The notes under the pieces: model-generated
What the model saw: only the letters and a program-made list of their open reading frames with translations
What the model was told of the DNA's origin: nothing
The model's database searches: none
NCBI GenBank assembly: GCA_017163975.1
Contig: JAFFSR010000016.1
Span: forward strand, 811,501 to 875,500
DNA length: 64,000 nucleotides
Origin: Anastatus disparis
Taxonomy: Eukaryota; Arthropoda; Insecta; Hymenoptera; Eupelmidae
Direction: 5' to 3'
Made by a program: the position numbers and the translations under genes
Shown here: positions 45,848 to 56,951 of the stretch, in pieces
Layout: each line of letters opens with the position of its first letter
Position numbering within the stretch: position 1 is the first letter of the stretch

Positions 45848-46865
45848 GAGGTTTATAGGTTTATAGTTTATGGGTTTATGGTTTATTAATTTATTTGGTT
45901 TATGGTTTATTGATTTATGATTTATAGGTTTATGGTTTGTGGTTTATGGATTTATGGTTTGTGGGTTTATTGTTTATGGATTTATGGTTTGTGGGTTTAT
46001 TGTTTATGGTTTATGGGTTTATGGGTTTATGGTTTCTAGAATTATGGTTCATGGGTTTATGGTATATGGGTTTATGGTTTATGGATCTATGCTTCATGGG
46101 TTTATGTTTTATGATTTGCGGTTCATGGGCTTATAGTTAATAGGTCCATGGGCTTATAGTTTATAAGTTCATGGGCTTATAGTTTATAGGTTTATGGGTT
46201 TATGGTTCATGAGTTTATGGTTTATGGGTTTATAGGTATATGGGTATATGGTTTATGGGTGTATATGTTTAATGTTTATGGTTTGTGGATTCATAATTTA
46301 TGGGTTTGTGGTTTATGATTTTATGGTTCATGGTTTATTAGTTTATGGTTTATAAGTTCATGGGTTTTTCGTTTATTAGTTCATGGTTTATGGGTTCATA
46401 GGTTTTTGGTTTATGGCATCCTGGCTTATGGTTTCTCGATTTATGATTTATGGGTCTATGGTTAATATATTTATGGTTTGTAGGTTCATGGTTTAACGGT
46501 TCATGGTTTATGGATTCATGGGTTCATAGTTTAAGTTTTTACAGTCTATGGTTTATTGGTTTCTAGTTTATGGATTCATGGTTATGGGCTTATGGTTTAT
46601 GGGTTTATGGTTTATAGATTTAAGATTTGAAGATTTATGGTATGTGACTTATAGATTTATGGTTTATGGATTTGAGGTTCATAGTTTATTGTTTATGGAT
46701 TTATGGTTTATGGGTTTATAGTTTATGGGTTATTGGTTTATGATTTTATGCTTTATAGGTCTGATTACGGTTCATGGTTTATAGCTTATGGGTCCTTAGT
46801 TTTATGGTTAATGGTTTTTTGAATATATAGTTTGTGGGTTTATAGTTCATGGATTTATGATTTGT
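45848..46865. repeat. Degenerate GGTTTAT heptamer satellite, ~1 kb
   Basis: More than a hundred degenerate copies of a 7-8-mer (TTTATGG, GTTTATG, TTCATGG) fill the stretch with no other sequence. Frames at 45937-46140 read the repeat (MVYGFMV...). The strand bias, with G and T on the plus strand, is like that of telomeric or minisatellite DNA. Confidence 0.9.
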
Positions 46866-47761
46866 AACCTTTCCTCACCCTCCTTCTGAAAAAGTAGTAC
46901 AAAGTACTCATGAAAGGTTAGAGGATAAGGGAGAAAGGTTATTTCAAGCTAGACCCGTTTTTAGCGCAAACGTCATGCTGTAACTAGTCCGGGGTCTCTT
47001 TGCTTGTATGTTAGTTGTTAGAATATTTTAGGGCCTCTTATAAGCCATTAAGCTTCAAAGACTCACATTCTTATAAAGAGCATTTCTTCGATTTTAATTT
47101 ACTAATATTTAAAGCCATAGTTTATAGCTAACACTTCTAAAACATCAATAAATATAAAATAGGTATAATTAGCTTGAATCAAAACTCTTTAATACATTTA
47201 CAAAAAGAAATATAAGTAAATGTAATATTAATTCAATTCTACTAAAAACAAACTTTGACTTTCAATTAAAATAGTTATTTCGTTATTACTGCCACCGGTA
47301 CGGAGCTGGTGGTTATCCAGCTTCTCGCGGACCTGCAGAATAATCGAAAAATAAGAACACTACATTACAACTTATTAATTTTTAGTTAAACTTTATTAGG
47401 AAAGAGCTGGCCAAAGAGTGCCGTACAAAGATTCGGCTTAGAACTGCTTAAGCGTCGATCAAGCTGCCGCGGCCGCAATCCTCTCCTACTACTAAGTAGA
47501 AGGGATACATTTACATATCTTACATTATACTATTACAGGTGCGCTTAGGTGTGTGCTAGCGTACGTCACTTCATAAGCGTGGATCAGCGCACATCTAAGC
47601 GCGTACATATATTCTTATTAATATCCATCTCGCGCGCTGATATACTTTTTAATTGCTACGTCGCGCCGACGCACAAGATAGAGATAAACTTTTAACGCGA
47701 TGATTCGAATTCAAGAGAAAATAAGATTATTGCTTATTATCTTTTATTTTATTCTTATTTC
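46866..47761. other. Spacer with a GC-richer block
   Basis: Unassigned. The part at 47285-47690 is GC-richer (CGCGGCCGC, GCGCGCTGATATAC) and contains inverted GCGCTTAGGTGTGTGC and GCGCACATCTAAGCGC words. It may be a terminal or untranslated region of the LINE-like ORF on the minus strand, or an LTR; I cannot decide. Confidence 0.35.
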
Positions 47762-48442
47762 TCACTTCTTTTTATTTTCTTCCACATCTTTCTTTATCCT
47801 TTCTTTTTCCATCAGATCTTTTTCCTCCCATACTTTTCTATCATTGTTTTCTTTAATGATCATTTCATACTTCTCTTTAAATGAGTCTGCTTCACTTTTT
47901 CTTTCTTCTTCTAATCTCCTCATATTTATGTTCATTCTCTCTTCCACTCCTTTAATTTCCCTTCTTAATCCTTCCTTGAACTCCTCAACATCCTTTCTCA
48001 TTTCCTCTCTAAATTTTCTGGACTCTATTTCCATACCAGCCAGCATATTCATTATCTGGTCCAGCTTTTCTTTCTCCATCTCCTCTTTCTTTGCCTCTTT
48101 CACCGTAATGTCCAATTCTTCCTCCTCGCTGTCACTTTCACACACCTTATCTCTTTCTGCTTCTCTAACTGCCTTTTTTCTTTCTCTCTCCTCTGGACTT
48201 TCTCTAAATCTCTTTTTCTTTGCACTCTCTTCTACTTCAACTTCTTCACCTTCAGGGCTCTCTACTTGTACTCTTTCTATATCCTTTGACTTCTTTATAC
48301 TATCCTTTCTCTCTCTCTTTATCGTCACTATGTTGTTCTTACTTTTTGTGCTAATAAATCTAGGGCTACCACTACCACTATCCTTCCCATACATTCTATA
48401 AACACACACTATGTCAACTCTCCTTCTGTTTTCACTAAACAC
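47762..48442 (-). CDS. Coiled-coil protein, LINE ORF1-like
   Basis: This is an uninterrupted 226-codon frame starting at an ATG at 48442. The protein is highly charged. Residues about 20-100 are rich in Glu, Lys, Ser and Arg (for example KSKDIERVQVESPEGEEVEV). From about residue 110 to 225 heptad-like spacing suggests a coiled coil (EKLDQIMNMLAGMEIESRKF, EEFKEGLRREIKGVEERMN). No zinc knuckle or RNA-recognition motif is visible. Such proteins are common as ORF1 of insect LINEs, where they bind element RNA, but no RT lies downstream within the ~450 bases of non-repetitive DNA that follow. It is the longest intact frame in the window not obviously part of a dead element. It could be a truncated LINE copy or part of a host exon. 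Confidence 0.5.
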   Translation of the reverse strand: MFSENRRRVDIVCVYRMYGKDSGSGSPRFISTKSKNNIVTIKRERKDSIKKSKDIERVQVESPEGEEVEVEESAKKKRFRESPEERERKKAVREAERDKVCESDSEEEELDITVKEAKKEEMEKEKLDQIMNMLAGMEIESRKFREEMRKDVEEFKEGLRREIKGVEERMNINMRRLEEERKSEADSFKEKYEMIIKENNDRKVWEEKDLMEKERIKKDVEENKKK

Positions 48443-48598
48443 ACCAAACTTAACCTCAAAATTTGCACGCTTCCTTTCACACTCCTTTTTTACCCCTCTC
48501 TCTCACTTTCACACTCTTCTTATATTGGATAATTAATCACACCCTCTTTTCACTTCTCTTAACAATTTCTCACATTTAATTCACTACCAAATTCACAC

Positions 48599-48602
<4 letters not shown>

Positions 48603-48657
<55 letters not shown>
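48603..48657. repeat. (AT)n microsatellite
   Basis: About 55 bases of AT dinucleotide. Confidence 0.95.
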
Positions 48658-48661
<4 letters not shown>

Positions 48662-48689
48662 GGCAGCTAACTAAATAAATTCAAAAGCA

Positions 48690-49330
48690 CAATGAAGTGC
48701 AGCAAAATAAATCAAATAAAGTGAATAAAATAAAATATATAAAGTAAAAATACACAAATGAAATAAAAGATAAAGTGCGAATACATAAAATAAATATATA
48801 AAGTGAAGCTACGCAAGTGAAATAAAATATAAAGTGCAAATAAATAAAATAAATAAAGTGAAATCAAATAAATGGCATAAAATATAAAAAGCGCATATAA
48901 ATAATACAAATAAAAGTAAAATACAATATACAAGTGTAATCAAATAAAGAGATAAATATATCGAATATATAAATATATAAATATATTTAAAGCGCATATC
49001 ATATCAAGTAAATAAAATAAATAATATAATAAAATATAAGCGCATAAATAATATTGATAAATCAAATAGAAGTGCATAAATAAATAAATAAATGAAATAT
49101 TAAACGCAAATAAAGAAAGTGCTATATGAAATAAATAAATCACTGGATGAATAAATATTAAAAAAATTAAAAACAAAGTGCATCGATAAATAAATGAAAA
49201 TAATATATGAAACAAATAAAAAAGAATAAATTTAATTGAAATCTAATGAAATAAGAGTGCAAATAATAATCATTGATACAAAAACAAAGTGCTATACATA
49301 CTTTAAAGTAAAATACAAATACAAATATTG
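48690..49330. repeat. AAATA/AAGTGC minisatellite
   Basis: Imperfect repeats of AAATAAAATATAAAGTGC-like units (about 28-40 bp) occupy the stretch. Minus-strand frames here (48712-49215) are F/I/L/Y-rich translations of the repeat, not membrane proteins. Confidence 0.75.
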
Positions 49331-49357
49331 AAATAAATTTAAAAAATATTAAAAATA

Positions 49358-49612
49358 AAAAAAAAACTTTTTAATGTACCACGTTTTTATAATGAACCAA
49401 AAAGTATAAAATAATGTGTAATTAAATGAAAAATGAATAATGATTTGAAATAAAAAAAAACGTGGGGCGCATGTTTATTATTATGTATTGTATGCGCCCC
49501 ACGTTTTTTTTATTTCAAATCATTATTCATTTTTCATTTTATTACACATTATTTTATACTTTTTGGTTCATTATAAAAACGTGGTACATTAAAAAGTTTT
49601 TTTTTTATTTTT
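49358..49612. repeat. Near-perfect hairpin, ~110-bp arms
   Basis: From AAAACTTTTTAATGTACCAC at the left to its complement at the right, the two arms are almost identical complements. They include CCAAAAAGTATAAAATAATG and AAAAACGTGGGGCGCAT, around a ~20-base loop (TTTATTATTATGTATTG). A further partial copy of the arm (TTATACTTTTTAGTTCAATT, AAAAAACGTGGTAGATTGAA) follows at 49615-50185 and is split by the next SINE. Confidence 0.88.
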
Positions 49613-49635
49613 AATATTATTTTATACTTTTTAGT

Positions 49636-49641
<6 letters not shown>

Positions 49642-49681
<40 letters not shown>

Positions 49682-50130
49682 CGTATGCTGCCCTAGTGGC
49701 CCCTGGTATTCCCAGCCTATCGGCTATATACCGGCATCCCGCACCACCTCTGTGTGAGGATGTTCCTACCTAACCTCTTTTTATCTTAAAACTAGTTTCA
49801 GAACCTCGTATTTTAGCTAAGCTAAATTACCCAATCCCCGAGAAATCATGGACTGCCGCGTTCCAAGAGCAGTCGGTAAGCAGATTTCTACGGTCGGTTC
49901 CCGCATTTACCCAGGCTTTTTAGACCTGTGACGTAGGGAAAACTCCCCCAGGAGAAAACCCACGCCAGGAACATTAACCCATCGCACTCAGAGATTCTTT
50001 TTCCGATGAAAAAAGCCTGAAAAAAATTTCAGGTGTTTTCACCGGGAATCGAACCCCCGACCGCTTGGAGCGAAAGTGTAGAGACCGTATAAGGCGTGCG
50101 CCTTAGCCGGTTACGCCACTGACGCTCCGT
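49642..50130 (-). mobile_element. tRNA-derived SINE (minus) with poly(A) tail
   Basis: Read leftward from 50130, GGAGCGTCAGTGGCGTAACC and GGCTAAGGCGC hold the A box, and GGGGGTTCGATTCCCGG the B box. A GC-rich body follows, ending in a 40-base poly(A) (poly(T) on the plus strand, 49642-49681). The duplication TTTTTAGTTCAATT flanks it at 49628-49641 and 50131-50144. Confidence 0.88.
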
Positions 50131-50144
50131 TTTTTAGTTCAATT

Positions 50145-50952
50145 AAAAAACGTGGTAGATTGAAAATTTTTTTATTTAAATATTATCTTATACATTTTGG
50201 TATTATTATTATTATTAATAATATTATTTATCGTGTTGTCCAACAGTGCATATTATATAGCATATATATTGTTGTCAAGGGACTAAAACGTGTTTCATCT
50301 ATTTTTTTTAGAGAACACGTAATCACATGGTGAGTTTCCCGCCATTTTGACGATAATGACGCCATTAGAAATTCAACCAAGATTTATTGTTTTATGCATT
50401 GTTAGACCATAAAATGAATAAAATACAGTCTCCAATTTTATATGTATAATAGAAAATGCTGTAATTTATGTCTAATTGCAATACATGACAAGTTAAAGAA
50501 TTTTAAAAATTTTCGAAGATGGTTAGACACTAACGTTAAAAGTATATCTATATATAAAATCTTCAAATCTTCAATTTTGCCAATATCTCCGTATATAATT
50601 AAATATATTAATATATTTTTCGGTGGGAATATATATTTTTAATTATATTATCCAACAATGCGTGCAAAAATATAATATTGAATATATTAATATATTAATA
50701 TATCAAAAAAGGATTTTTAAAATTTTCGAAGATGTTTAGACACTAATGTTAAAAGTGTATCTATATATAAGATCTTCAAATCTCCAATCCAACATCTCCG
50801 TATATGATTGAATATATTAATATATTGTTCGGTAGATATATATATATTTTTTATAATATTGCATTGTCATCCAGTTCTGAGCTATATTTAAAATTTCAAG
50901 TCTCTAGCTCATCGGGAAGTTAGTTTACAATCGGTTGCAAAATTTGTACCGA

Positions 50953-50991
<39 letters not shown>

Positions 50992-51620
50992 CCAAAGCGA
51001 GTTAATAAAAACGTAGTAAAATATATATATTTAATGTATAAATAAAATCTATATATCAATACATAAATAAAAAATAATTCAAAAGTGCTTCATAAGTAAA
51101 AATAACTAAATCAACAAAAGTGAAACATTTAAGAAATATTGAAATTTACGTGAAAAAATCACAATAAATTTTCGTTATTAAATTAAAAATTACTACGATT
51201 TCGAAACAATAATTCAATCTGTATTTCTAAATTATTCAAATTTGATACATTAATAATATCAATATAATATGAAATAAACAAACGGCATTTAAAAAGTAGA
51301 CATTGACCATAGAAAAAAAAATTTTACGAAGTGTATTGAACTTGTAAAAGTAAAAACTTAGCGAAAAAACTTTCGGTTACGATACGGTTTTGTATATGAA
51401 CAACAGCAAGAGGTCAATGTATAACAATCAAAACATAAGTCAGCATTTGTACGACATTCTCTGATTTTATAAAATAGAATTAGGTCAATCTAAATTCTTG
51501 AGTCAGTAATATCATAACAATTTGTGTTGAATAATAAGTATTATGTTTACATCACTAAGTATACTGAAATTAATAAGATTTTTATGAAACATAAAAAAAA
51601 CTTATAATATCTCTAATTAA
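50145..51620. other. Spacer with ~200-bp tandem duplication and (CAGA)n
   Basis: Two diverged copies of a unit with TTTTCGAAGATGGTTAGACA and ATCTCCGTATATAATT lie at about 50500-50650 and 50705-50860. A (CAGA)n run is at 50959-50991. The LTR and primer site of the gypsy element should be near the right edge but could not be recognised. Confidence 0.5.
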
Positions 51621-53036
51621 ATGAATGAAATTAATTGGACAGAAATTAAAAAAAATTGTCAATTACAGAAAACTGCTTGGATACGAAATTGTACAAAAAT
51701 ACAATCAATTGAAATTTGTAATAATCTCAAAGTGCTCATTGATGAAAATCAAAATATTAATGAAATTCGTAATATATTGAGAGAATTTATAAAAAAAAAA
51801 CTATTATTTAAAATCAAGAAGACGCTAGTGCGTTTAGGAAAAGTACAAGACTTCTACACTTTCCTGTTAAAAATACATTAAATACAACACAACAACAGCA
51901 GAATTTAGATACAACACGAAATCAGGAAAATCTAAATACAACACAAAATCAACAAAACATATACGAAAATATAGATATTAGAGCCATAAACAATAATTCA
52001 AATAGACAGGAAAATACAATTGATGAAAGTACAGGGGCAATTCGAAAAACTATTCAAAACAGAACCAACACGACAAACCAAGATAATAGATTTGTAAACA
52101 GATATACTTTAGCAACAAACATTACATTAAACGATGACTTAAATTTCTCTATTAAACAGGAAAGTTTCCAAGAAATTAAGGGTATTGGAAACGGAAAAAA
52201 TATTATAAATAATCCTAATAATAACAACAATAATAATAACAATATTAATAATAATAATACGATGGACGACTTAGTAAATTTTATTGAGAATATCAACATG
52301 GCGCAACCAGGATATTCATTAAAAGGAATTACAAGATTGGTTCCTGATTTTGATGGTAAGAACAAATCTGTAGACAAATATATTGAAAAATTAGAATTTG
52401 CTAAAGAATTACTAGATGCTGATCAACAAAAATCGTTTATGAACTATTAGAGATTTAAATTATCAGGGGCTATTGCTTCTGCAGTAAAACATACTACAAT
52501 TAATACAATTGATGAATTTATTAAAATTGTAAAAAAATTATATCCTGAAATTGATAACTTACATACTTTATACGGAAAATTAGAAAAAATTCAACAAGGA
52601 CTTAATGAACCAGTAGAAGGATTTATAACAACAATGAAAGAATTAATAGAGAAAATCAGAGATAAAAAGAAAAACGAAACTGGAATAGAAAAAACAACAT
52701 TAGAACGATTTATTAATCAATTAAATCAAGACGAATTTAAATATTTTAAACAAGCGCTAGTTGAAGAAATAAGATATGAAATGAAAGTAACAGATAATTT
52801 CTCTGATGCAACTATGGAAGCACTTAAAATAGAAAAACGAAACGCTATCAGAGGGAATCCAAACAAACAGAAAATTATGTTTAGTAATATTTTTCAAAAA
52901 GAAATCAAACAAATACAGTGTTGTCAAATATGCAAAAATACTGGCCAAGAAGCATTATATTGCAATATAGCAGGTTGCGTATACTGAAAAGAACCAAATC
53001 ATTCATCATTCGAATGCTCTAATACAAAAAATAAAT
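51621..53036 (+). pseudogene. Gypsy Gag, N-terminal and capsid part
   Basis: The frame begins MNEINWTEIKKNCQLQ and shifts near 51840 into a Gln/Asn-rich linker that includes an Asn run at about 52210-52255. The capsid-like part starts at about 52262 with MDDLVNFIENINMAQPGYSL and continues VPDFDGKNKSVDKYIEKLEF, then LEKIQQGLNEPVEGFITTMK. These match the general retrotransposon capsid layout (F-G-pattern, helical bundle). Stops interrupt at 52448 (TAG) and 52985 (TGA). Gag forms the particle around the element RNA. The segment CQICKNTGQEALYC near 52920 is a further degenerate knuckle. Confidence 0.75.
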
Positions 53037-53040
53037 AAGA

Positions 53041-53742
53041 TTGATATGTAAATTTTGCAATCAATTTGGTCATTCAAGAAGCACGTGTGATTTATTAAAT
53101 AACAACGAACATTATTGTCAATATTGTCAAGAAATTAATCATAAAATTATTCATTGCCTAATAATACGAAAATATGAAATATGTTGGAAATGTAATAAGA
53201 ATGGACATAACCCAAATTTTTGCACTGATCTCATTGAAAGAATACCTACACAAATATGCGAGTTTTGTAACGATGAAAATCATATGACAAATGATTGCGA
53301 AAAAATAAAAATATTTATAAATCAAGCTAAGGCAAGCAATCAAATTAAATGTCAATTGTGTAAGAAATGGGGTCACTCAGGTAAAGAATGTAAAAATCAT
53401 GATGCTCAAAATACAAGTTTTGGAAGAAACAGTAAAGTCAACACTAACTTTTACAGACCAAATTTTCACTCAAAATTTTGCAGATATTGCAAAAATAAAG
53501 GTTACACTGCAGACGAATGTAGGACTTTGAAGAACAACAATAAAAAATTCCAAAATAATAATCAACATATAAAATACTCATATTGCAAGAAACCAGGACA
53601 TTCAATAGAAACATGTTCCATAATAAAAAATTTAGAAAATAATCAGAATAAATTTTGTAAAATTGACATAAAGACAAATCATGCTGACGAATATTGTCGA
53701 CTAAAAACACCTGAGTCAACAAACATGCAGGGAATCGCTTAA
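53041..53742 (+). pseudogene. Gypsy Gag nucleocapsid with multiple CCHC zinc knuckles
   Basis: Within 233 codons there are five perfect C-X2-C-X4-H-X4-C knuckles: CKFCNQFGHSRSTC, CQYCQEINHKIIHC, CWKCNKNGHNPNFC, CEFCNDENHMTNDC and CQLCKKWGHSGKEC. Two more have one substitution each: CRYCKNKGYTADEC (His to Tyr) and YSYCKKPGHSIETC (first Cys to Tyr). A third degenerate unit follows (FCKIDIKTNHADEYC). Zinc knuckles bind and package RNA; most gypsy Gags have one or two. A frame change before the segment and a stop after it separate it from capsid and protease. Confidence 0.85.
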
Positions 53743-53801
53743 ACTAATCTTGGAGAGAGCGTACAAGAGGAGTTACACAACTTAAGTCGCTCAAAAATTA
53801 T

Positions 53802-54475
53802 ATGGATATACGATATTTTGCTAAGGAACAGATAATTGATTATGAGTTTGAAACTTGCAGTAATTTAAATAATGATTACAATATTGAGCCTATTCATGCA
53901 AACATTATTGAACAAAATATACCGTTATACAATATAACAGAATTTAAAGATGAAATAAGAAATGACTCAATAACAATAAATACATGCAACGAAACTTTTG
54001 AAGTAAATCATATATGTGATGAACAAATTAAAGAAAATATTAATAATGAAATGGTTACAAATAAAAATAGTATGGACACTGATATCCCAATTCACATATT
54101 TAAATTAGGCGATACATTACAATTTATTCAAATCAAAAACCCATTTACTAACAAATTATGTAAATTATTAATAGATACGGGTACTCAGCTTAATATTATA
54201 AAAAAAGCTTAGTACCATTAAATTTTGTTATTGATAGTGTTAGAATATATTTGTCTGGAATTACTAACACCCCTGTTAAAACATGTGGTTTGATAAATTT
54301 TCCAATTAGACTTTCATGTAGCGTCGGAAAATTTTTCAATACCTTACGATGGAATTTTAGGTATAAATGTATTAAAGAAAAATAAATTGAGATTAGATAA
54401 AGGCTTTTTAGAAATGAATAGAGAAAAATTCTATATTCAAACAGATTGCAAACATAACGAGGAGGTAATTTGAAA
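53802..54475 (+). pseudogene. Gypsy aspartic protease region
   Basis: A weakly conserved linker leads to FKLGDTLQFIQIKN and the active-site loop LLIDTGTQLNII (Asp-Thr-Gly). A stop and shift follow at about 54212. In the next frames come YLSGITNTPVKTCG, and then YDGILGINVLKK, the C-terminal ILG motif of retroviral-type proteases, ending near 54475. The protease would cut Gag and Pol in the particle. Confidence 0.75.
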
Positions 54476-54491
54476 TTTATATATACAAAAT

Positions 54492-56897
54492 ATGGAAAAT
54501 ATAGATTTAGTAGCTCCTAATACATTCCAAATATTAAATTATACTTCAAAAATACAGAACAGTGAGTATTACTTAATCTTGGATTTTCTTAAAAACAAAA
54601 ATAAAAATAAAGAACATTTTTTAAAAGATATTAATCACACACTAGACAAAGATTATTCTAAAATATTAAATAATGAAGATTTTGAATGTCAACAATTTCT
54701 TTTAAAAGTTCAAGAAAATACGAATTTTAATGTTGAAGGAAAAGATAAAGAATTTCTTACATATTTTATAGAAGAAAATACCGAAATTATAACAGATATA
54801 CAAGAAGAATATAGTAAATTTGAGGAAAATTTAGTGTATGAAAACATAAATCATATTCAAGAAGAAAATTTCGTTCGTAATGGAAAATTATTTAATTAAA
54901 TTATTTTAAATCACTTAAATGAAGAAAATAAACAGATTATAAAAAAGTTAAACTTGAAAAATGAAGATATGTTTTGGTTAGAAGGAGAGAAAATTGAAAA
55001 ATGTAATTTAAAACACCATGAAATAAATTTAACAGATAATAAACCAATATATGTTATACAATTTCCATTGCCATATAAGTCAAAAGAAATCGGTATAGAA
55101 GAAACAAAAAAATTAATTAAAAATAATTTAGTGAGACTATCTAAAAGTGCTTATAATGCACAAGCATTTATAGTAAAGAAAAAACCAGGTAATAATGGGA
55201 ACGAAAGATGGCGATTAGGTATAGATTATAAAAAATTAAATGAAAAAACAATACCTGACCCATATTTAATACCATCTATAACAGAAATTTTTGATGACTT
55301 GGGTGAAAATAAACATTTTACGACTGCAGATATGGTACCAGCCTTCTAGTGGGTACCTATAAAAGAATTGGATATTCATAAGACAGCTTTTAGCGTTCAT
55401 CCATTAGGGAGATTTAAATTCATGGTTTTACCATTTGGTTTAACAAATTCTCCGCGAACATTTATGAGAGTAGCTAACACTGCTCTGGGTGAACTTATTA
55501 ACAAGAAAATATGTCACGTATATATTGATGACATAATTATAGCTGCAAAATCACAAAAAGAACATAATATTAAATTCAATTTAGTAGCATCAAAACTTAG
55601 AGAAGCTGGATTAAAACTAGAACCAAAAAAATGTGAATTTATGGAGAAAGAAGTAACGTTTTTAGGACACATTATAAGCGAAAATGGGATAAAAGTAGAT
55701 CCAAAGAAAGTCGAAGCTGTAAAATTATTTCCAATTCCGAAAACAGTTAAAAATATTAGAGAATTCTTGGGACTGGCAGGATTCTATAGAAGATTTATAA
55801 ATAATTTCGCAAAAATAGCAAAACCATTAACATGTTTATTACAAAAAAATACAAAATTTTGATAGGATTTGGAACAGCAGCAAGCTTTTGATAAATTTAA
55901 AGAAACATTATGTACTGCTCCATTATTACAATTTCCACAACTAGATAAGCCTTTTATAATTACAACTGATGCATCAGGATATGCATTAGGAGCTATATTA
56001 TCTCAGGGAGAGATTGGAGAAGATAAACCTATATATATAGCATATGCTTCAAGAGTTTTAAAAGGCCCAGAACCTAATTATCATACGTACGAGAAAGAAG
56101 CATTAGGAATATTATTTCGTATAGAGTCATTTAGAAGTTATATTTTCGGAAATAAATTCATTATAGTAACAGATCATAAACCATTACTATCTTTTAAATC
56201 AGCTAATAAAAATAATAGAGTTCAAAGATGGCGACTCAAATTATCAGAATATGATTTTGATGTAATATATAAAAAGGGAAAAATGAATGTGAATAGTGAT
56301 GCATTATCTAGAAATCCCATAGATACAGTAAAAATTAATGTCGTAACTAGAGCCCGAAAAGCGAAAGAAAATCAAGAAAATATTAAATTAACAAATATAC
56401 CCATAAATAAAATGAAAATACAAAAATTAAATGAGGAACGCACACGTATTAAAAAGAAACGTGGTCGACCAAAAAAAGTAAGCAAAGCAGTAACAAATGA
56501 AGAAATTAAAACTGTCAAAAATAAAGACGAAAAAAAAGAAAATATATATTCAAATAAAACTAATACCATTATATATTCTGAAAATTCTATTCAAAATAGA
56601 AAGGATAATTTATTGCATTTAATCACGAGCGAAAGGATATCTTTAGATGAAATTCAAAATGAATACTTTGAACATAATAATATTAAAATAAATAATCATT
56701 TAAAAGATAATGAAATTGAAATAATGTATTATAAAAAAAGGAAAATTTTTATAATGTGCTTCAATATAAAAGAATCATCAATATTTATAAAAGAAAAATT
56801 AATAAATAATTTCAATAGATTCAAAAATTTATTAATTGAAAACAATTGCACTATATTTAGTATTTCTAGGGATATTAAAATCTTAAATGTAAATTGA
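54492..56897 (+). pseudogene. Gypsy reverse transcriptase and RNase H
   Basis: After an acidic linker (54492-54899) RT begins at 54954 with KHHEINLTDNKPIYVIQFPL and RWRLGIDYKKLNEKTIPDPY. The palm follows, with FTTADMVPAF and a TAG at 55347, then KTAFSVHPLGRFKFMVLPFG, YIDDIIIAAKS (catalytic Asp pair intact) and FLGHIISENGIKVDPKKVEA. Two adjacent stops at 55860-55865 precede RNase H, with ITTDASGYALGAILSQG, YEKEALGILFRIESFRSYIF and TDHKPLLSF. A Lys-rich linker follows (ERTRIKKKRGRPKK, an AT-hook-like phrase) to a stop at 56895. Confidence 0.9.
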
Positions 56898-56951
56898 AAT
56901 GAAATTGAAGAAATATTATATGATACTTTTGAAAATACAAATATAAAAGTT

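Noticed and set aside
47700..48401. 233-codon plus-strand frame rich in Ser, Leu and Phe
   Set aside because: It is antisense to the charged coiled-coil frame; its composition is that expected from the complement of Glu/Lys/Arg codons.
48712..49215. Hydrophobic minus-strand frames resembling membrane proteins
   Set aside because: They translate an AAATA-type minisatellite; no start context or conserved motif.
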